NCBI GenBank assembly: GCA_947649285.1
Contig: CANSRB010000008.1
Span: forward strand, 1 to 43,984
Origin: an uncultured Clostridia bacterium
Lineage (GTDB): Bacteria > Bacillota > Clostridia > Oscillospirales > Ruminococcaceae
DNA length: 43,984 bases
Direction of reading: 5' to 3'
The notes under the pieces were generated by a model that worked only from the letters and a program-made list of their open reading frames with translations, searched no databases and was not told where the DNA came from. The position numbers were made by a program, and so were the translations under genes. How positions within the stretch are numbered: position 1 is the first letter of the stretch; each line of letters starts with the position of its first letter. This document shows positions 33,900-41,830 of the stretch, one piece after another.

Positions 33900-35032
33900 T
33901 ATACGTTTGCTCCTTTCGGAATAATAACAGGATATTCACGGCTTCCTGCCAGGATCGAATTCGGCCTTACAGTAACCTGTTTATCCAGGATGGTATTTTC
34001 CAAACGGGAATCATTGTAAATCTCGCTGGACTGCATGATAATGGAATTTTTCACCACAGTCCCTTTTGCGATGGTTACATCCCGGAAAATAATCGAATTT
34101 TCAACCACGCCGTCAATGACGCAGCCGGAACCGATCAAGCTGTTGCTGACTTTCGCCTCGCTGCCGTATTTGGTAGGCGCTTCATCCTTGATTTTGGTAT
34201 AGATATTGTTCCCGGTACGGAACAGGGCGTTCTGGATATCCGGATTCAGCAGGTCCATATTGACATTATAGAAGGAAGCCGCCGAGCGCAGGCGTCCAAC
34301 ATACCCTTTGTGCTCAAAGCCGTATACCTTCAGAGAGCCCAGGTTGTTCATCAGGACATCTGCCGCAAAGGAGGTTTTGCCGCGAGAATTCGCATCGTCC
34401 ACCAAATACTGAAGAAGATCCTTGCGAACCATATAAATGCTCATGCCGACTTTATCGTAAGCCCCGCTGGAGGTTGTTCCATGTACTTTCATATCTAAAA
34501 TCCGGCCGGTGCTGTCCATTTCCAGACAGATATCCTTTTCATTATCCACGCCGATAAACCCATGACTTGGGATATTGTACATCACGGTCACATCCGCACC
34601 GGTGGAAAGATGATAGTCGAACATTTCGCGGTACGTATCGTTATAAATCGTATGCGATCCGGAAAGCAGGCAATATTTCTGCTGTGCATGACGGATAAAG
34701 GAGTTCGCGCCCTTTAATGTGTCGATCAACCCCCGGTAAGAACCGGTATTGTCCCGGTTGTCATAAGGCGGGATCAGAAAAAGGCCGTCGTTTTTCCGAT
34801 TGAGATCCCATTCTTTCCCGGAACCCAGATGATCCATTAGGGAGTGGTAGTTCACCCGCGGAATAACGCCGATATTGCGGATCCCGGAATTCACCATATT
34901 GGAAAGTACAAAGTCGATTGCGCGGTATCGGCCGCCGATGGGCAGCGCGCCGACAGAGCGTTTATTCACCAGCTCGCGGAGGTTCATATTCTCCTCGCCG
35001 GCATAAATGAGTCCAAAGACGTCTTTTCTCAT
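33899..35032 (-). CDS. glgD: GlgD, regulatory ADP-glucose pyrophosphorylase subunit
   Basis: Partner of GlgC in Firmicutes. The 377 residues share the nucleotidyltransferase and left-handed beta-helix layout. The catalytic N-terminal loop, AGGQGSRL in GlgC, is replaced by YAGEENMNLREL, and the GDHIYTMDY motif is replaced by GSHTIYNDTY. It should therefore be non-catalytic and modulate GlgC, as described for Bacillus and Ruminococcus GlgCD. The start at 35032 has a somewhat distant AAAGGTGG. It sits 32 bp after glgC. Confidence 0.95.
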   Translation of the reverse strand: MRKDVFGLIYAGEENMNLRELVNKRSVGALPIGGRYRAIDFVLSNMVNSGIRNIGVIPRVNYHSLMDHLGSGKEWDLNRKNDGLFLIPPYDNRDNTGSYRGLIDTLKGANSFIRHAQQKYCLLSGSHTIYNDTYREMFDYHLSTGADVTVMYNIPSHGFIGVDNEKDICLEMDSTGRILDMKVHGTTSSGAYDKVGMSIYMVRKDLLQYLVDDANSRGKTSFAADVLMNNLGSLKVYGFEHKGYVGRLRSAASFYNVNMDLLNPDIQNALFRTGNNIYTKIKDEAPTKYGSEAKVSNSLIGSGCVIDGVVENSIIFRDVTIAKGTVVKNSIIMQSSEIYNDSRLENTILDKQVTVRPNSILAGSREYPVIIPKGANV

Positions 35033-35064
35033 AGTAGTATGCCACCTTTTCTCTCAAAATTCGG

Positions 35065-36243
35065 TTATTTCATGCTGGGATAGAGCATTTCGCCTTCCGC
35101 CACTTCTGCACCCTTGGGGATGCTGAGTTCGGAACCAATGACCGTGATCTTTTCCGGGCCGCCGATTTTCGCGTTTTCCATAATGGTTACCTGTTCGTCC
35201 AGGATGGATTTTTCCACCACGGCGCCTTCCTGGATGACGGTTTCCTGCATGATTACGCTGTTGCGGACTACCGCGCCCTTTTCAATGACGACGCTTGGGA
35301 AAAGGATGCAGTTTTCAATTTCGCCCAAGACGGTGCAGCCGTCGCCGATGATGCTGTTCTTCACCTTGGCTTCCTCGCCGATATAGTGCGGGGGCTTCAC
35401 CAGGTTCTTGCCGTAAATCCGCCAGCTGTCGTCGCTGAGATCCAGCTCCGGCTTCTCCTTCAGCAGGTCCATATTGGCTTCCCACAGGCTGTCGATGGTA
35501 CCAACGTCTTTCCAATAGCCGTCGAAGAGGTACGCCATCATCTTCTCGCCGTTGTTCAGCATATTCGGGATGATATTCTTACCGAAATCATTGGAGGATT
35601 CCGGATCTTTGCTGTCAGCAATCAGGTATTGCTTTACCTTTTTCCAGGAGAAAACATAAATCCCCATAGAGGCAAGGTTGTTTTTCGGGACCGGCGGCTT
35701 TTCCTCAAACTCCACAATCCGCATCTGGTCGTCCGTATTCATGATCCCAAAACGGGAAGCCTCTTCCATCGGCACTTCCATAACGGCAATGGTAGCATCC
35801 GCCCCGTTCTTCGCGTGATCCTGGATCATCTTATCATAATCCATAGTGTAAATATGGTCGCCCGAAAGCACCAGGATATAATCGGGGTCATACTGGTCAA
35901 TAAAGTGGATATTCTGGAAGATCGCGCTGGCGGTGCCGGAATACCACTCGCCTTTTTTGCCCTTCACATAAGGAGGGAGCACATAAGCGCCGCCGGACAT
36001 ACAGTCGAGATCCCAGGTTGCGCCGTTGCCAATATACGCATTCAGCTCCAGCGGCTCATACTGGGTCAGCACGCCGACCGTATCAATCCCGGAATGGATG
36101 CAGTTGGAGAGCGGGAAGTCGATAATCTTATACTTTCCGCCATAGGGAACCGCCGGTTTTGCACGGTTCTGGGTCAGGGCATACAACCGGCTGCCCTGTC
36201 CGCCTGCAAGTAACATTGCTACACAATTTTTCTTGACAATCAT
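35065..36243 (-). CDS. glgC: ADP-glucose pyrophosphorylase (catalytic subunit)
   Basis: Makes ADP-glucose from ATP and glucose-1-phosphate, the committed step of glycogen synthesis. The 392 residues show the nucleotide loop [14 protein letters not shown] at 11-24, [28 protein letters not shown] and a C-terminal hexapeptide-repeat helix ([15 protein letters not shown] and following). The catalytic residues missing in GlgD are present here. It lies 18 bp after glgB. Confidence 0.97.
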   Translation of the reverse strand: MIVKKNCVAMLLAGGQGSRLYALTQNRAKPAVPYGGKYKIIDFPLSNCIHSGIDTVGVLTQYEPLELNAYIGNGATWDLDCMSGGAYVLPPYVKGKKGEWYSGTASAIFQNIHFIDQYDPDYILVLSGDHIYTMDYDKMIQDHAKNGADATIAVMEVPMEEASRFGIMNTDDQMRIVEFEEKPPVPKNNLASMGIYVFSWKKVKQYLIADSKDPESSNDFGKNIIPNMLNNGEKMMAYLFDGYWKDVGTIDSLWEANMDLLKEKPELDLSDDSWRIYGKNLVKPPHYIGEEAKVKNSIIGDGCTVLGEIENCILFPSVVIEKGAVVRNSVIMQETVIQEGAVVEKSILDEQVTIMENAKIGGPEKITVIGSELSIPKGAEVAEGEMLYPSMK

Positions 36244-36261
36244 GGTATAAATCCCCCTGTT

Positions 36262-38175
36262 TTATGATTCTTCAACGAATTCAAAGTAAACGGTTGCCAG
36301 CGGCGGCACAGTGATTTCTGCACTGTATTCCATCCCGCCGAAGGGCAGCTCCTCCGCCTCGATTACGGCCGTATTCTTCACGCCACTGCCGCCGTAAGCC
36401 GGATCGTCACTGTTCAGCACCTCTTTCAATGTACCGGCAGACGGAAGCGCAATGCGGTAATGCTCCCGGACCACCGGGGTGAAGTTCGTCACGCTGACAA
36501 CATGCTGCACCTTCTCCCGGTAGGGCTTGGAATGGCGCATAAACGCAATTACCGAGTTATCCCGGTCATCCACGTTCAGCCATTGGAAGCCGTCCCAGCT
36601 GTCGTCAATCTCGTAAAACGCCCGATGCTTTTGATAAAACCGGTTCAGCTTGGCCATATAGTCCGAAACCGTGCGGTGGGAATCGTATTCCAGCAGGAAC
36701 CAGTCCAGCTCCTTGGCGAAGTTCCATTCGATAAATTGAGCGAACTCGCTGCCCATAAAGAAGAGCTTTTTGCCCGGATGAGCGAAAATATATCCATACA
36801 GCGCCCGGAGAGCAGCAAACTTCTGCCAGTAATCCCCGAACATCTTATCCACCATCGAATGCTTGCCGTGGACAACCTCATCATGGGAAAAGGCCAGGAT
36901 ATAGTTCTCGGAATACGCATAGTGCATGGAAAACGTCACGTTGTTATGCTTATATTTTTTGAAGAGATGGTCGGTTTCCATGTAATCGAGCATATCGTTC
37001 ATGAAACCCATATCCCATTTAAACGTAAAGCCCAGCCCGCCGTCATAAGGCGGCTTGGTAATCAGCGGATAGGCCGAGGATTCTTCCGCAATCATCGCCG
37101 TGCCGGGATAGCTCCCCAGAACCGTGCCGTTGAGCTTTTTCAGGAATTCAATGGCTTCGACATTTTCATTGCCGCCGTACTGGTTCTTGACGTACTGGCC
37201 CTCCTCCTTGCCGAAGTTGAGGTAGATCATCGAGGAAACCGCGTCGATCCGGATCCCGTCAATATGGTATACATCCATAAAAAAGACGGCGCTGGATACC
37301 AGGAAGCTGACGACCTCCGGACGCCCATAGTTAAAGAGCATCGTACCCCACTGGGGCTGCTCGCCCTGAAGCGGGTTCGCGTGTTCGAACAGCGCGGTCC
37401 CGTCGAACTGACGAAGCCCCTGCTCGTCCCGCGGGAAATGCCCCGGAACCCAGTCCAGAATTACGCCGATCCCGGCCTGGTGCAGGGTATCGACCAGATA
37501 CATGAAGTCCTGCGGCGAACCGTAACGGGAGGTTACGGCAAAGTAGCCGGTAACCTGATAACCCCAGGAACCATCGAATGGATATTCGGTGATCGGCATC
37601 AGCTCTACATGGGTAAAGCCCATCTTCACCACATATTCCGCCAGGCCATCGGCGATTTCGCGGTAATTGTAAAACGTCCCGTCCGTCTTTTGCCGCCAGG
37701 AACCCAGATGCAGTTCGTAAATGGACATCGGCCGGTGCAGCAGATCAGTTTTCGCCCGTTTGGACAAGAATTCCCCATCGTTCCAGCGGTATCCGTCCAG
37801 CGACCAAACCCTTGAAGCAGTCTGCGGCCGCACCTCGCTGTAAAAGGCGAAGGGATCGGCCCGGTAATGGGTCTGCCCATCATAACCGTGGATGTAATAT
37901 TTATACGTATCCCCGTTTTTCAGCCCCGCAATAAACGCGACAAAGATCCCGCCTTCTGTTTTCTGCATGGGGTTTTTGTCATTATCCCAGCCGTTAAAAT
38001 CCCCTACCACGCTGACAGCGCTGGCATTCGGCGCCCAGACGCAGAAGCGGTGCTTGTCCAGCTCGGGGATATAGTGACATCCCATCAGGAGATAGGCCTT
38101 CTGAGCATTGCCCGTATTAAAAAGGTAGACATCATCCTGATTCACATAACGAAGCTCATTCAAGCTGTTCACCAT
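36262..38175 (-). CDS. glgB: Glycogen branching enzyme
   Basis: Forms alpha-1,6 branches by transferring glucan segments. The 637 residues comprise an N-terminal CBM48 domain (VWAPNASAVSVVGDFNGW near 47), the GH13 barrel with DGIRIDAVSSM (nucleophile Asp), MIAEESS (acid Glu) and FSHDEVVHGK, and a C-terminal beta domain. It is first in the operon glgB-C-D-A-P-amylase, all on one strand with short gaps. The start follows AAAGGATGGTGAACAG-type sequence starting at the 38175 ATG (MVNSLNEL). A leader of about 180 nt precedes it. Confidence 0.96.
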   Translation of the reverse strand: MVNSLNELRYVNQDDVYLFNTGNAQKAYLLMGCHYIPELDKHRFCVWAPNASAVSVVGDFNGWDNDKNPMQKTEGGIFVAFIAGLKNGDTYKYYIHGYDGQTHYRADPFAFYSEVRPQTASRVWSLDGYRWNDGEFLSKRAKTDLLHRPMSIYELHLGSWRQKTDGTFYNYREIADGLAEYVVKMGFTHVELMPITEYPFDGSWGYQVTGYFAVTSRYGSPQDFMYLVDTLHQAGIGVILDWVPGHFPRDEQGLRQFDGTALFEHANPLQGEQPQWGTMLFNYGRPEVVSFLVSSAVFFMDVYHIDGIRIDAVSSMIYLNFGKEEGQYVKNQYGGNENVEAIEFLKKLNGTVLGSYPGTAMIAEESSAYPLITKPPYDGGLGFTFKWDMGFMNDMLDYMETDHLFKKYKHNNVTFSMHYAYSENYILAFSHDEVVHGKHSMVDKMFGDYWQKFAALRALYGYIFAHPGKKLFFMGSEFAQFIEWNFAKELDWFLLEYDSHRTVSDYMAKLNRFYQKHRAFYEIDDSWDGFQWLNVDDRDNSVIAFMRHSKPYREKVQHVVSVTNFTPVVREHYRIALPSAGTLKEVLNSDDPAYGGSGVKNTAVIEAEELPFGGMEYSAEITVPPLATVYFEFVEES

Positions 38176-38357
38176 CCTTTGGCAATTATTTTTTCCAAAC
38201 CTGTCCTTATCCGAAGCATATGAGGCAGCCCCGAAAAATATGCGAAAGCCTACAAACGCCGGAAAAATGCCCTTCTTCCCAGGGAATTACCGCAGGAAAC
38301 ACGGCCGTTTCCGGGCAAACTCAACGATTGTAAGAAATCACTATATTTGATAGATCC
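38176..38357 (-). promoter_or_regulatory. Structured 5' leader of the glg operon
   Basis: About 180 nt lie between the -10 box and glgB, unusually long here. On the minus strand it can form GGAAAC/GUUUCC and GCAUAU/AUAUGC stems around GC-rich loops. I recognise no known riboswitch consensus. It could be a regulatory RNA leader or simply a long UTR. The gap 38176-38558 otherwise holds only the promoter and the xth terminator. Confidence 0.35.
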
Positions 38358-38387
38358 ATTATAGCACGATTTATAGAACTAACACAA
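38358..38387 (-). promoter_or_regulatory. glg operon promoter
   Basis: Minus strand TTGTGT, an 18-nt spacer ending TGC, then TATAAT (extended -10). Confidence 0.8.
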
Positions 38388-38431
38388 TAGGTTTGACGAG
38401 ATTTTCCAAGAAAATTTTTATTTTTTGCCTA

Positions 38432-38560
38432 AAAAATAAAAAAACAGATCGGATTTCTCCGATCCGTATAAAAATCCGACAGAAGGCCCCATCATCCTTC
38501 TGAGTCTGAAACGCTTTCGGCGGCAGCCGCCGGGTAAAAACAGGGTTGGTATGGGGCCTT
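38432..38560 (-). terminator. Double terminator after xth
   Basis: AAGGCCCCAT/ATGGGGCCTT (38483-38492 and 38551-38560) encloses a GGCGGC/GCCGCC stem and is followed on the minus strand by GGATTTTTA. Next comes GATCGGA-GAAA-TCCGATC (38447-38464) followed by TTTTTTTATTTTTT. The second is a strong intrinsic terminator that insulates the glg promoter. Confidence 0.85.
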
Positions 38561-39323
38561 ATTCAGCCTTCCATTCCAATGTCAGCCCAATAGGGCAATG
38601 GTCGCTTCCCAGCACCTCGCTGTAAATCTCTGCGGCGCGGACCTTCCCAGCGATCCGGTTGGACACCAGGAAATAATCAATCCGCCAGCCCGCATTCTTT
38701 TCCCGCGCATGGAAGCGGTAGCTCCACCAGCTGTACGCCCCCTCCCGGTCCGGATAAAGCAGGCGGAAGCTGTCCGTGAAGCCGGATTTCAGCAAAGCTG
38801 TCAGCTTTCCCCGCTCCTCATCGGTAAAGCCGGCGTTCCGATGGTTCGATTTCGGGTTTTTCAGGTCGATCTCCTGATGCGCCACGTTCAAGTCCCCGCA
38901 GAGGATGACCGGCTTCTGTGCGTCCAGCTCCAGCAAATAGGCCCGGAAAGCATCCTCCCACTCCATCCGGTAATCCAGCCGGGCCAGTTCCCGCTGGGAA
39001 TTGGGCGCATAGACGTTGACCAGGAAGCACTCCTCCAGCTCCAGAGTCAGCACCCGGCCTTCCCCCTGATGCTCCGCCCGGCCGATGTCCCGCCGGACCG
39101 AAACCGGAGGGATCCGGGTGAACACAGCCGTCCCGGCATAACCTTTTTTCTCGGCGGAATGCCAGAACTGCTGATAGCCGTCCAGCTCCAGTTCGGCCTG
39201 GCCCTCCTGCATTTTCGTTTCCTGGATCGAAAAAATATCCGCGTCTGCCGCCTGGAAAAAGTCCAGGAACCCTTTTTGCAAGCAGGCGCGCAGCCCGTTG
39301 ACATTCCACGAGATCAGCCTCAT
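38559..39323 (-). CDS. xth: Exodeoxyribonuclease III / AP endonuclease
   Basis: DNA repair nuclease that cuts at abasic sites and removes 3' blocking groups. The 254 residues have the full EEP-family set: WNVNGLRA at 6-13, QETK near 34, YAPNSQ, GDLNVAH, GWRIDYFLVS and the C-terminal GSDHCPI. The start codon follows the DUF4838 stop by 4 nt, so the two are co-transcribed. Confidence 0.97.
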   Translation of the reverse strand: MRLISWNVNGLRACLQKGFLDFFQAADADIFSIQETKMQEGQAELELDGYQQFWHSAEKKGYAGTAVFTRIPPVSVRRDIGRAEHQGEGRVLTLELEECFLVNVYAPNSQRELARLDYRMEWEDAFRAYLLELDAQKPVILCGDLNVAHQEIDLKNPKSNHRNAGFTDEERGKLTALLKSGFTDSFRLLYPDREGAYSWWSYRFHAREKNAGWRIDYFLVSNRIAGKVRAAEIYSEVLGSDHCPIGLTLEWKAE

Positions 39324-39327
39324 CCAC

Positions 39328-40980
39328 TTACCAGCCCTTCTGCCCGGCCAGCCGCGCTAATTCATCCGTGACAAAGCGGTCCAGTGTAATATCCCGCTCC
39401 TCGACCATTTCCAGTCCGGTGCGGCGTGCCTGCGCGGCAAAAGATGCGATCCGTGCCAGCCGTTCCTCAACGGTACCGTAATCCAGGCAGATTTCCGCAT
39501 ATTGCAGGGAGAGCCGCGCCGTCCTCACCCGGAACAGCAGCTCGGAATCCGCCGAAACTGCCGCCTCCGCCTCGTCAAACAGCCGGTCGTATTCCGCCAG
39601 CAGCGCGGGCGCGAGATAGGTGTCCGCCGCGTCCAGCGGGCCGCCGAAAATATTCAGCTCCCCGCCGGATTCCTCCGATACCGCCTGCATCCGATCGATA
39701 TACCGCAGGATAAACGGTGCGGCCTGCTTATAATAGCCATCCAGGAATTCCCGGATAATCTCCTCGGAATCCCGATCCGGCTCCCACATCAGCTTGGCCA
39801 GCAGATAGCCCCGCAGCGCGCTGAATTCCCCGCCTCTCAGCCCGTTGCATTGGCTGAACAGCGCCCGGACATGATTTTCGACAAAGAACCGGATATTCGG
39901 CGCCAATACCCGCAGGTTAGGAAAAGGGCTGACCAGGTTGCGGAACTGGACGCAATAATCCCACAAAAACAGATGGTCGCAGATCTCCTTCCAATCCAGC
40001 AGCTCCTGCTTGCTGGACACGGAACGCGGATCGACCTCGATCGGCAAGCCGCGGTTGGCCTCGATATTGCAGAGCATGATATGGACATTTTCATCCGGCC
40101 GTGTCAGCTTGGGCGCGGTGCGGGTGTACCAATAAGCCAGGGTGGAAATGATCTTGTCCGGGAACTCCGCCGCTACCCGGTTGACGAACCGGAGCACCGA
40201 GCCCATGGGGGAACCGTCCTCCTCGTTCAGACGGCGGCACTCCTCGCATTCGCAGTAGGCGTCGTTATCGTTCTGGCTGACCGACCAGTATTTGGCTTCG
40301 GGATGCTTCTCCACCTCGATCCGCAGGCGGCGGACCAGCAGGTCAAACACCTCCGGGTTGGACAGGCAGAGTTGGGCATTTTTCCCGACCCGTTTACCCT
40401 CCCGCAGGGAAAAATACTCCGGATGGGTATCAAAATATTCCTCCGCCGGGATCAGCTCCTGAAAGGAATGGCACCAGAAGCCCCAGCCCTGATGCTGCTT
40501 GGAGGGCGCCATCTTATGCTTTTCCGCAAAGGCGGGATCCTCGAAATCCCAGTAATAGACCTCCCGGAAATCCAGGATCGGGACCATCCGTGTTTCCTCG
40601 AAGCAAACCGTCAGATTGGCATCATAGGGGACGTATTCCTCACTGCTGGTAAAATACCGGCAGCCAACCACCCGCTCCAGGAAATCATAGACCGCATAGA
40701 CGGCCGCCTGTTCGGTTTCCGCCTCGAAGCGGATATCCTTGTCAAAAATCCGGTAAATAAAGCCGGATTCACCCAGCGGTTCCTCATCCTCTTTCGGATG
40801 GTGCTTGGCGAACACAAAGGAGGGCAGGATGCATTCAACGGGGTTGACCGCAAAATGCGCGCCGGTAATTTTCTCCAGATAGCGTCCCAGGATCGCTGCG
40901 GCACGGGGGAAGGGGCCTTCGATCAAGACCATTTTGGTCGTTCGGTTGACTGCAATGCGGATCGGTTTCTGTAAATTCAT
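39328..40980 (-). CDS. DUF4838-domain protein, glycosidase-like
   Basis: A 550-residue protein with the DUF4838 hallmark VSQNDNDAYCECEEC near residue 230 and TLAYWYTRTAPK downstream. An N-terminal alpha/beta domain (about 1-125) resembles the GH20/GH67-associated N domain. Related proteins are suspected carbohydrate-active enzymes with an alpha-glucuronidase-like barrel, but no activity is established. Most relatives are exported, whereas this one starts MNLQKPIRIAVNR with no signal peptide, so it should be cytoplasmic. The start at 40980 follows GAAAGGAATG, with its own promoter 35 bp upstream. It is coupled to xth, a pairing with no obvious functional link. Confidence 0.85.
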   Translation of the reverse strand: MNLQKPIRIAVNRTTKMVLIEGPFPRAAAILGRYLEKITGAHFAVNPVECILPSFVFAKHHPKEDEEPLGESGFIYRIFDKDIRFEAETEQAAVYAVYDFLERVVGCRYFTSSEEYVPYDANLTVCFEETRMVPILDFREVYYWDFEDPAFAEKHKMAPSKQHQGWGFWCHSFQELIPAEEYFDTHPEYFSLREGKRVGKNAQLCLSNPEVFDLLVRRLRIEVEKHPEAKYWSVSQNDNDAYCECEECRRLNEEDGSPMGSVLRFVNRVAAEFPDKIISTLAYWYTRTAPKLTRPDENVHIMLCNIEANRGLPIEVDPRSVSSKQELLDWKEICDHLFLWDYCVQFRNLVSPFPNLRVLAPNIRFFVENHVRALFSQCNGLRGGEFSALRGYLLAKLMWEPDRDSEEIIREFLDGYYKQAAPFILRYIDRMQAVSEESGGELNIFGGPLDAADTYLAPALLAEYDRLFDEAEAAVSADSELLFRVRTARLSLQYAEICLDYGTVEERLARIASFAAQARRTGLEMVEERDITLDRFVTDELARLAGQKGW

Positions 40981-41014
40981 AACATCATTCCTTTCAGGCT
41001 GTGGATTTGCCCTC

Positions 41015-41042
41015 AGTATAGCACAATATATCGGATTTGCAA
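41015..41042 (-). promoter_or_regulatory. Promoter of the DUF4838-xth unit
   Basis: Minus strand TTGCAA, a 16-nt spacer ending TGTGC, then TATACT (extended -10). Confidence 0.8.
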
Positions 41043-41053
41043 CCCTTTTTCCT

Positions 41054-41098
41054 CGCCAAAAAACCCTTGGGAAAAATTTTCCCAAGGGGTTTTTGGCG
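41054..41098 (-). terminator. Large palindromic terminator
   Basis: A 45-nt inverted repeat with 22-bp arms and one mismatch (CGCCAAAAAACCCTTGGG with its complement). On the minus strand the inner stem CCCTTGGG/CCCAAGGG is followed by TTTTTT. It ends the ABC-GNAT transcript inside the residual frame of the APH-like remnant. Confidence 0.85.
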
Positions 41099-41149
41099 GA
41101 AGCTGCAGCTTTGCTCTTTTCAATTGGCTGGGAACACCAGGCCGGCACA

Positions 41150-41324
41150 TCGGGATCCCCAAAGCCGCTATCTGTTTCAGCATCCGGAACTCTGCCTTTT
41201 TCCGGTCATATTGCTGGATATCCGAAACCCGCAGCAGATAGGGGGTGCCGTCCTGATCTGTGACGCGGTATTTTTGATCTTTGGACCAGCCCTTGTTGAT
41301 CGGCTCCCTCGAAACGAAATCCAT
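41150..41324 (-). pseudogene. Truncated APH-family kinase remnant
   Basis: The start at 41324 has an intact AGAGGGGGGATTAAGG site and encodes about 55 residues that read like the N lobe of an aminoglycoside phosphotransferase/choline kinase-type protein. GWSKDQKYRV is the glycine-rich start, YLLRVSD contains the ATP-binding-like strand, and EFRMLKQIAALGIPMC is the following helix. After CRP homology stops, the frame runs through a terminator and ends at 41013. The catalytic HGD and DFG-like region is absent, so no kinase activity is possible. A deletion that joined the 5' end of the gene to unrelated DNA is the simplest explanation. It follows the GNAT gene in the same operon. Confidence 0.7.
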
Positions 41325-41371
41325 CCTTAATCCCCCCTCTTTCTTTGCTTCCGGCTGCCTGGGTGCAAGCA

Positions 41372-41830
41372 TTATCGGTATTGCTTGAGCATGATCCGTT
41401 CGTCCCCATTCATTTCCCCGGTCCAGGCAAAGCCGAACCCCTCGTACATCCGCTGGGCAATCGGGTTGCGTTCATTGACATCCAGGAAAATCCGGCTGCG
41501 GGTCGAATCGTTTTCCAGCCGTTCCAACGCCATCCGGAACGCGGCCTTTCCATATCCCTGATTCTGGAACCTCTGGTCGATCATGAACCGGTCGATCCAA
41601 TAATCGTTGGTTTTGGGGTCGATGGCGAACATGATGAAGCCCACCATCTCTTCCCCGTCATAAATCGCAAACGGCTCGCATTCAGGCTCAAATTTGGACT
41701 GCGCCAGCGAGTAGCTGTTCGGCGCCACAAAGGGGCGCTGCTCCTCCGCCACCGAAAGCTGGCAGCAGGCAAAAAAGTTCTGCCGGGTAACCGGCCGGAA
41801 CTGCAGCGTCCTGATTTTTTCCTCAGCCAT
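41372..41830 (-). CDS. GNAT-family N-acetyltransferase
   Basis: Acetyl-CoA-dependent acetyltransferase of 152 residues. The acetyl-CoA pyrophosphate loop is QNQGYGKAA near 103, preceded by YWIDRFMID, and NPIAQRMYEGFGF forms the C-terminal motif. The pattern is closest to polyamine (spermidine/diamine)-type acetyltransferases, but the substrate is not certain. The start at 41830 (MAEEKIR) lies 8 nt inside the ABC exporter's 3' end with GGGGGAG upstream, so the two are coupled. Placement next to an exporter and a kinase remnant suggests a resistance or detoxification operon. Confidence 0.9.
   Translation of the reverse strand: MAEEKIRTLQFRPVTRQNFFACCQLSVAEEQRPFVAPNSYSLAQSKFEPECEPFAIYDGEEMVGFIMFAIDPKTNDYWIDRFMIDQRFQNQGYGKAAFRMALERLENDSTRSRIFLDVNERNPIAQRMYEGFGFAWTGEMNGDERIMLKQYR

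Noticed and set aside
36460-37815. Long plus-strand ORF of 451 aa, and similar ones at 39502-40974, 42312-43676, 28838-29995, 22924-24048 and 2902-4359
   Set aside because: Each is antisense to a well-supported gene (glgB, DUF4838, ABC exporter, amylase, aroC, argG), has no ribosome binding site or recognisable domain, and reflects codon bias.
41013-41372. The 119-aa ORF as a complete gene of unknown function
   Set aside because: Only the section after M17 matches a kinase N lobe, and the C-terminal part is a translated terminator palindrome and promoter region.
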